From Streptomyces antimicrobicus (GTDB lineage: Bacteria; Actinomycetota; Actinomycetes; Streptomycetales; Streptomycetaceae): DNA of 57,171 nt. Both the position numbers and the translations under genes were made by a program. Each line of letters begins with the position of its first letter. Within the stretch, counting starts at the first letter, position 1. This document shows, in pieces, positions 52,652-57,171 of the stretch. Location of the stretch: the NCBI RefSeq assembly GCF_020532625.1, contig NZ_JAJAUY010000025.1:1-57171 (forward strand), written 5' to 3'. The notes below the pieces were generated by a model. That model had not been told where the DNA came from and did no database searches. It saw nothing but the letters and a program-made list of their open reading frames with translations.

Positions 52652-54202
52652 GTGTCCCCTGTCCTGTCCGGTCGCCGCCGTACCGCCGTGACCACCGCCG
52701 GCGCGAGCGCCCTGCTCGCCACCACCTTGGCCGTCACCCTCACCGCCGCGCTCGCCGTGGCCCCCGCGGGCGCCGCGGAGACCGCGGCCGTCCCCAAGGT
52801 CCTCGTGATCGGCCTCGACGGCGTGGTGCTCGACCGCGTCAAGGTGGCCGACGCACCCCACCTCAACGGCCTGATGGCCCAAGGGACGACCGCGAGGAGC
52901 ACCCTCTACGCGAACCCCATGGCCGCCACCTCCTCCGGCCCCGGCTGGTCCACTGTCGCGACCGGAGTCTGGCCCGACAAGCACGGCGTGAGGGACAACT
53001 CCTTCACGGGCAAGAACTACACCGCCCACCCTGACTTCCTGACCCGGATCGAGAACGCGAAGCCCTCGCTCCACACCTACGCGGCCGCCGACTGGGAGCC
53101 GCTCACCTCCACCGACCAGAACGGCCCGGTCTTCTCCGCCAAGGTCGACAAGCGCCTGTCCCTCAAGGGCGACCGGGACGGATACGGCAACGAGGACCCG
53201 AAGGTCGCCGCGGCCGCCGCCACCGAGCTGCGCGACGCGGACACCGACGCCGCGTTCGTCTACCTCGGCCAGGTCGACTCCGCCGGGCACTCCTACGGCG
53301 CCGCGAGCCAGCAGTACCTCGACGCCATCGCCCGGGTCGACGCGCTGGTCGGCCAGATCCTCACTGCCGTGCGGAACCGCCCGACGTACGCCCAGGAGAA
53401 CTGGAAGGTCCTCGTCACCACCGACCACGGCCACACCGGCGCCGGCGGCCACGGCGGTTCCGGCATCGAGGAGCGCGGCACCTTCGTCCTCGCCCAGGGC
53501 GCGGGCATCCCCGCCGGTTCGGTCCGGGACGACGTCCGCCTGGTCGACGTCGCCGCCACCGCCCTGGAGCACGTCGGCGTGGCCGCCGGCCCCGCCCTGG
53601 ACGGCGTCCCGCTGAACACGCCCGACAGCGACCCCTTCGACACCCTGCGCCCGCAACTGCGGGCGCGCGTGGACGAGACCGGCATCCCGGTCGGCACCAA
53701 GGGCTTCACGCACACCCCGCCGGCCGGCTGGTCCGTGGACAACTCCCGGATGGGCAGCGGCGGCGTGAGCGAGTGGGCCGGCTGGACCTTCGCCACCGAC
53801 GCGTTCTGGTCGCAGTCCCAACGCGACCAGTGGCGCGAGCTGAACGTCCGCTCCCGGGACGTCTTCGCCGTCGCCGACTCCGACGAGTGGGACGACAAGA
53901 CCCACACCGGGTCCTTCGACTCCACCCTCGTCACACCGAAGTGGGCCGTCACGGGCGGCACCACCAGGACGCTGCGCTACGCCACCCACTACCGCCACGA
54001 GGCTCCGCAGACCGCCGAGGTCCTGGTCTCCTACGACGGAGGCACCCCGCAGGTGGTCAAGAGCTACACCGCCGATGCCGTCGCCAGGAACGAGGCCGTC
54101 GTCCTCCAGGTCCCGGCCGGCGCCACCGGCGTCCAGATCCGCTTCCGCTACACCGGCAGCAACAACTGGTACTGGACGATCGACAACGTCACGCTGAACT
54201 GA
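52652..54202 (+). CDS. Secreted alkaline-phosphatase-family protein (nucleotide pyrophosphatase type)
   Basis: A 516-residue exported phospho-transfer enzyme. A signal peptide spans GRRRTAVTTAGASALL...APAGAAE. The catalytic domain has VLVIGLDGVVLDRVK (metal Asp), TARSTLYANPMAATSSGPGWSTVATG (probable Thr/Ser nucleophile region), LGQVDSAGHSYG and VTTDHGHTGAGGHGG (metal His/Asp). A C-terminal beta-domain of ~130 residues ends NNWYWTIDNVTLN. It probably releases phosphate or phosphonate groups outside the cell. The GTG at 52652 follows GGAGGAG. Its shared operator motif ties it to the AEP locus. Confidence 0.87.
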   Translation: MSPVLSGRRRTAVTTAGASALLATTLAVTLTAALAVAPAGAAETAAVPKVLVIGLDGVVLDRVKVADAPHLNGLMAQGTTARSTLYANPMAATSSGPGWSTVATGVWPDKHGVRDNSFTGKNYTAHPDFLTRIENAKPSLHTYAAADWEPLTSTDQNGPVFSAKVDKRLSLKGDRDGYGNEDPKVAAAAATELRDADTDAAFVYLGQVDSAGHSYGAASQQYLDAIARVDALVGQILTAVRNRPTYAQENWKVLVTTDHGHTGAGGHGGSGIEERGTFVLAQGAGIPAGSVRDDVRLVDVAATALEHVGVAAGPALDGVPLNTPDSDPFDTLRPQLRARVDETGIPVGTKGFTHTPPAGWSVDNSRMGSGGVSEWAGWTFATDAFWSQSQRDQWRELNVRSRDVFAVADSDEWDDKTHTGSFDSTLVTPKWAVTGGTTRTLRYATHYRHEAPQTAEVLVSYDGGTPQVVKSYTADAVARNEAVVLQVPAGATGVQIRFRYTGSNNWYWTIDNVTLN

Positions 54203-54248
54203 GAATCCGGCCGCTCCGCGGGCGGCCCGGCGCGGCCCGCCGCCCCGA

Positions 54249-54289
54249 GGACCGGGCTGTGGACGCTCACGGCGTCCACAGCCCGGTCC
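54249..54289 (+). terminator. Terminator after the secreted phosphatase
   Basis: A perfect 18-bp stem (54249-54266 with 54272-54289) on a 5-nt loop, the strongest hairpin in the window. TAGGCT at 54293-54298 right after it is the likely -10 of the next gene. Confidence 0.9.
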
Positions 54290-54355
54290 CGTTAGGCTGG
54301 CCGTGACAGTGGTGCAGACCACAGCCACCGCGAACGCAGAGCGGAGAACAGTTCA

Positions 54356-55135
54356 GTGGCAGAGCGCAAGCCGATCGAGTCCTGGCTCACCGACATGGAC
54401 GGGGTCCTCATCCACGAGGGCACCCCGATCCCCGGCGCCGATGCCTTCATCAAGCGACTGCGTGAGTCCGGGAAGCCCTTCCTGGTCCTGACCAACAACT
54501 CCATCTACACCCCGCGCGACCTGCAGGCCCGCCTCCAGCGGATGGGGCTCGACGTCCCCGTCGACAACATCTGGACCTCGGCCCTGGCCACCGCCAAGTT
54601 CCTCGACGACCAGCGCCCCGGCGGCACCGCGTACGTCATCGGTGAGGCGGGCCTGACGACCGCCCTGCACGACATCGGCTACGTGCTGACCGACCACGAG
54701 CCCGACTACGTGGTCCTGGGCGAGACCCGCACCTACAGCTTCGAGGCCATGACCAAGGCGGTCCGGCTGATCAACGCCGGGGCCCGTTTCATCTGCACCA
54801 ACCCCGACGAGACCGGCCCCTCCACCGAGGGCCCGCTGCCCGCCACCGGCGCGGTGGCCGCGCTGATCACCAAGGCCACGGGCAAGAAGCCGTACTTCGC
54901 CGGCAAGCCGAACCCGCTCATGATGCGGACCGGCCTGAACGCCATCGGCGCGCACTCCGAGACCAGCGCGATGATCGGCGACCGGATGGACACCGACGTG
55001 CTGGCCGGACTGGAGGCGGGCATGCAGACCTTCCTGGTGCTGACGGGCCTGACGACCGTCGCGGACACCGAGAAGTTCCCGTACCGCCCGACCCGGACCG
55101 TGGACTCGATCGCGGACCTGGTCGACCTCGTCTGA
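54356..55135 (+). CDS. HAD-IIA family hydrolase (NagD-like)
   Basis: A 259-residue sugar-phosphate phosphatase of the NagD type. ESWLTDMDGVLIHEGTPIPGA holds the nucleophile Asp, FLVLTNNSIYTPRDL is motif II, the conserved lysine is in FAGKPNPLMM, and MIGDRMDTDVLAGLEAGM is motif IV. The long cap domain between TNN and GKPNP is typical of IIA. The GTG at 54356 follows GCGGAGAAC. It is preceded by its own promoter and followed by tandem repeats, so it is probably monocistronic. Confidence 0.93.
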   Translation: MAERKPIESWLTDMDGVLIHEGTPIPGADAFIKRLRESGKPFLVLTNNSIYTPRDLQARLQRMGLDVPVDNIWTSALATAKFLDDQRPGGTAYVIGEAGLTTALHDIGYVLTDHEPDYVVLGETRTYSFEAMTKAVRLINAGARFICTNPDETGPSTEGPLPATGAVAALITKATGKKPYFAGKPNPLMMRTGLNAIGAHSETSAMIGDRMDTDVLAGLEAGMQTFLVLTGLTTVADTEKFPYRPTRTVDSIADLVDLV

Positions 55136-55140
55136 CCCGG

Positions 55141-55262
55141 CGCCGACCGGGCGCCGACCGGGCGCCGACCGGGCGCCGACCGTGCGCTGATCCGGTCCCG
55201 ACCCGTCCTGATGCGGCCGCGACCCGTCCTGATGCGGTCGGGACCCGGTCCTGGCCCGGTCC
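55141..55262. repeat. 11-bp and 21-bp tandem repeats
   Basis: Four 11-bp units of CGCCGACCGGG lie at 55141-55184. They are followed by 21-bp units starting GACCCGTCCTGATGCGG at 55200-55220 and 55221-55241, and a diverged third. The gap up to 55388 otherwise holds the promoter region of the next gene. Confidence 0.85.
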
Positions 55263-55388
55263 GTCCCGATCGCAGGCGAACTGACTCGTACGGCCCAGCG
55301 CATTGACCCCGTACGGGTCAGCGGCACGGCGCTGCGGATGCGCCGCGCCCCTCGGCGGGTGAACCTCCAGGGGACGAGGAGGTTCACG

Positions 55389-56030
55389 ATGCGCATCGCT
55401 CAGTTCGCACTCCGTGCCACGGGGGCGGCGGTGGCCCTCACCGCCGCCTCCGCCCTGGCCGCGCCCACCGCCCTGGCGAACCCGGACGGCAACCGGGGGA
55501 CCGTCTCGGTCAGCCCGTCCACGGCCCGGCCCGGGGAGGAGGTCGAGCTGCGCGTCCACGGCTGCGAGGGCCGCAAGGGCTGGGCGAAGTCCGCCGTGTT
55601 CGTCGCGGACGCCCACCTGTCCGGGCGGGACGGCCCCGGCAGCCCGCTCTTCGGCGAGGCGAAGATCAGCTCGCGCGCCGAGCCCGGCTGGCACACCATC
55701 CGCGTCCTGTGCGACCACCAGGACGACAAGGCCACCGGCTCGATCCAGATCGTCCGGCACGGCGGTCACCACCACGGCGACCACCAGGGTGATCACCACG
55801 GCGACCACCAGCGCCCGCACCACCCGGGGCACGCCACGCCGTTCTGGCCGAGCCACGCCGGCGGCGGCGGGATGGCGGCCGAACTGGCGGCCGCCCCGGC
55901 GAAGAAGCAGTCCGCCGACGAGGGCCCCGGCCTGCCCCACACCGTGATCGGCGCCGTACTGGCGGCCGTGGCGACCCTGGCGGTGGCGGGCAAGGCCCTG
56001 GCCATGCGGCGCCGCCGCAGCGGCGAGTGA
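55389..56030 (+). CDS. Exported His-rich protein with sorting-type C-terminus
   Basis: A 213-residue exported protein. The signal peptide is MRIAQFALRATGAAVALTAASALAAP. A beta-domain follows (TVSVSPSTARPGEEVELRVHGCEG, HTIRVLCDHQDDKATGSIQI) with two Cys. A histidine-rich HHHGDHQGDHHGDHQ repeat at ~140-155 could bind metal. The C-terminus has GLPHTVIG, a hydrophobic segment and RRRRSGE, resembling an LPxT sorting signal whose Gly is replaced. The class F sortase gene starts 13 bp downstream, so the pair is probably enzyme and substrate. AGGAGG precedes the ATG. Confidence 0.82.
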   Translation: MRIAQFALRATGAAVALTAASALAAPTALANPDGNRGTVSVSPSTARPGEEVELRVHGCEGRKGWAKSAVFVADAHLSGRDGPGSPLFGEAKISSRAEPGWHTIRVLCDHQDDKATGSIQIVRHGGHHHGDHQGDHHGDHQRPHHPGHATPFWPSHAGGGGMAAELAAAPAKKQSADEGPGLPHTVIGAVLAAVATLAVAGKALAMRRRRSGE

Positions 56031-56043
56031 CGGGCGGCCGGCG

Positions 56044-56706
56044 ATGTCGGACGAGCCGACGTCGTCCACGGGCGGCCGACTGCTGACCTTCACCGCCTGG
56101 TCGGTCCTGGTGCTCGGCCTGTGGCTGTGGGGCCGCGAGATCACCGAGGCCCAGCCGGTGCCTTCCGCGCAGGCCGGCTCGATGTTCGGGATCAGCCTGC
56201 CGGTCGCGCACACGCCGCTGCCCGGCACCGCGCTGCCGCAACGGGTCGAGCTGCCGGCCATGGGCGTACGGGCCCCGGTCGTGCCGCGCGGGCTGGACGG
56301 CCAGGGGGCCGTCGACCCGCCCCCGTACGCCACCCCGGGCGTGGTCGGCTGGTGGTCGGGCGGCACCCGCCCGGGCGCCGCCGGGACGGCCCTGCTGGTG
56401 GGCCATGTGGACACCGCCTCCAAACCGGCGGTCTTCTACGGTTTGAGCACGGCGCGGCCGGGGGACACCGTGCGGGTCGCGCGGGACGACGGTTCGACGG
56501 CGGAGTTCACCGTCGAGGACGTGCAGGTCTACGAGCGGGAGTCGTTCGACGCGCACAAGGCGTACGGGCCCCGGGTCAAGGGGCGGGCCGAGCTGCGGCT
56601 GATCACCTGCGGGGGGACGTACGACAAGGTGGCGAAGCAGTACTCGGCCAATGTGGTCGTCTCGGCGTACCTGACCGGCGTGACGCCCGCGCGCGGGACG
56701 GTGTGA
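56044..56706 (+). CDS. Class F sortase
   Basis: A 220-residue membrane-anchored sortase. One membrane segment (LLTFTAWSVLVLGLWLWG) is followed by the barrel: RVELPAMGVRAPVVPRGL, GWWSGGTRPGAAGTALLVGHVD (H121) and AELRLITCGGTYDKVA (C189). The LITCGG motif is typical of class F. I see no arginine at the usual place after the Cys; the segment reads KQYSANVVVSAYL. The gene follows the surface-protein gene with 13 bp between, forming an operon. A terminator follows. Confidence 0.9.
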   Translation: MSDEPTSSTGGRLLTFTAWSVLVLGLWLWGREITEAQPVPSAQAGSMFGISLPVAHTPLPGTALPQRVELPAMGVRAPVVPRGLDGQGAVDPPPYATPGVVGWWSGGTRPGAAGTALLVGHVDTASKPAVFYGLSTARPGDTVRVARDDGSTAEFTVEDVQVYERESFDAHKAYGPRVKGRAELRLITCGGTYDKVAKQYSANVVVSAYLTGVTPARGTV

Positions 56707-56728
56707 GAGGCGGCCGGGCGGAGATGCA

Positions 56729-56761
56729 GCGAGGCCCCCATCCGATGGATGGGGGCCTCGC
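56729..56761 (+). terminator. Terminator after the class F sortase
   Basis: A perfect 15-bp stem (56729-56743 with 56747-56761) on a GAT loop. It lies between the convergent sortase and tRNA-Lys genes and may serve both. Confidence 0.88.
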
Positions 56762-56768
56762 CCGTCTG

Positions 56769-56842
56769 TGCGCCGCCAGGGACTCGAACCCCGGACCCGC
56801 TGATTAAGAGTCAGCTGCTCTAACCAACTGAGCTAGCGGCGC
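56769..56842 (-). tRNA. tRNA-Lys (anticodon CUU)
   Basis: The minus strand folds into a 74-nt cloverleaf: acceptor GCGCCGC with GCGGCGC, D-arm AGCTCAGTTGGTTAGAGC, anticodon loop CTCTTAA (anticodon CTT), and T-loop GTTCGAGTC. CCA is not encoded. The intergenic stretch beyond it (56843-57027) is A/T-richer and includes the palindrome CGAATATTCG at 56917-56926. Confidence 0.94.
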
Positions 56843-57027
56843 CTGCTGACAGAGAAAACTCTACCCCACGTTTCGCGGTGCTCGTGACCAGCCACGCCCG
56901 ACTTGTCCGATTAACGAATATTCGGGCGCTTTTCGTGCACGATATCTCTCGGCCGCTCACCACCTGACGCCCCGCCAGGTGTGGGGTGCCCGGTGAACGT
57001 AGGCGGATGAGCAGGGAAGAGGCGACG

Positions 57028-57171
57028 ATGCAGCAGCCGCGGATGCCGATGCCGGTCTTCGAGGAGTACGAGCCCGCCGGCGACTGCGCGTGCCCGGGAT
57101 GCGCCGCGCGCCGCCGGGCGTCGGCCCGGGCCCGCGCCATACCGCTGCGGGACGGCGGGCACCCGGCGGTG
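57028..57171 (+). CDS. Unidentified gene, partial (cut by window edge)
   Basis: The ATG at 57028, preceded by GGAAGAGG, opens a frame that runs off the right edge. The visible start is MQQPRMPMPVFEEYEPAGD, then CACPGC and an Arg/Ala-rich segment (RRRASARARA). The C-x-C-x2-C cluster could bind a metal. An ATG at 57007 in the same frame is an alternative. I do not recognise the protein from these 48 residues. Confidence 0.55.
   Translation, partial: MQQPRMPMPVFEEYEPAGDCACPGCAARRRASARARAIPLRDGGHPAV

Noticed and set aside
50477..54328. 1283-codon open frame on the minus strand across the AEP permease, binding protein and phosphatase genes
   Set aside because: It overlaps four convincing plus-strand genes and has Gly/Val/Arg-rich, domain-free sequence typical of high-GC antisense frames.

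Overview
This window comes from a Streptomyces chromosome or that of a very close relative. The evidence is the very high GC with strong third-position GC bias, GTG starts, twin-arginine and lipobox leaders, and two class C/E/F-type actinobacterial sortases. The gene order mec-cysO-cysM / nagE2-nagE1-nagF / rph / rdgB / bcp is, from memory, that of the S. coelicolor SCO29xx core region.

Positions 1-29200 are mostly conserved core genome. They hold a secreted M6 metalloprotease, a nicotinamide salvage pair (pncB, pncA), clpS with a DUF2017 gene, an amino-acid permease, and the CysO-dependent cysteine pathway (JAMM peptidase, leader peptide, cysO, cysM). These are followed by a PTS for N-acetylglucosamine with DasR-type dre sites, rph, rdgB and a tRNA-Leu. 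Next to that tRNA lie two translationally coupled HNH endonucleases. Then come bcp, a GroES-like gene, a guanidine-III riboswitch with an SMR guanidinium exporter, a bifunctional penicillin-binding protein, a three-gene ABC-2 exporter, and DUF1707 and DUF445 genes.

Positions 29220-45600 are accessory in character. Long gene-poor stretches are filled with degenerate tandem repeats (units of 6, 7, 14, 15, 17 and 30 bp) and a duplicated hairpin. Several genes carry low-complexity inserts. A GNAT acetyltransferase and a ROK regulator are split internally by Thr/Pro- or Ala/Pro-rich inserts, and a DUF559/AbiEi-like protein carries 23 tandem 15-bp units. That protein overlaps an SRA-HNH endonuclease that looks like a type IV (modification-dependent) restriction enzyme. 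A SEC-C protein, a class E sortase, a DUF6412-YidC pair, an FAH-family enzyme, a Gfo/Idh/MocA dehydrogenase and a secreted LAxTG-type surface protein share the region.

Positions 45600-54200 form a 2-aminoethylphosphonate (AEP) utilisation locus. It contains a GntR/UTRA regulator, a TIGR03364-type FAD oxidoreductase, a phosphonatase-like HAD hydrolase, an AEP ABC transporter (ATPase, two permeases, binding lipoprotein) and a secreted alkaline-phosphatase-family protein. There is no phnW transaminase here, so the FAD enzyme probably makes the aldehyde. The ATPase gene carries a one-base frameshift exactly at its Walker A motif. The same 16-bp operator-like motif stands before the FAD oxidoreductase and before the phosphatase.

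The right end holds a NagD-like HAD hydrolase, a probable surface protein next to a class F sortase, a tRNA-Lys, and the start of an unidentified gene cut by the window edge. Many genes have a TANNNT -10 box ending 6-7 nt before the start codon, which implies leaderless mRNAs. All identifications are by eye from sequence; no database search was run.
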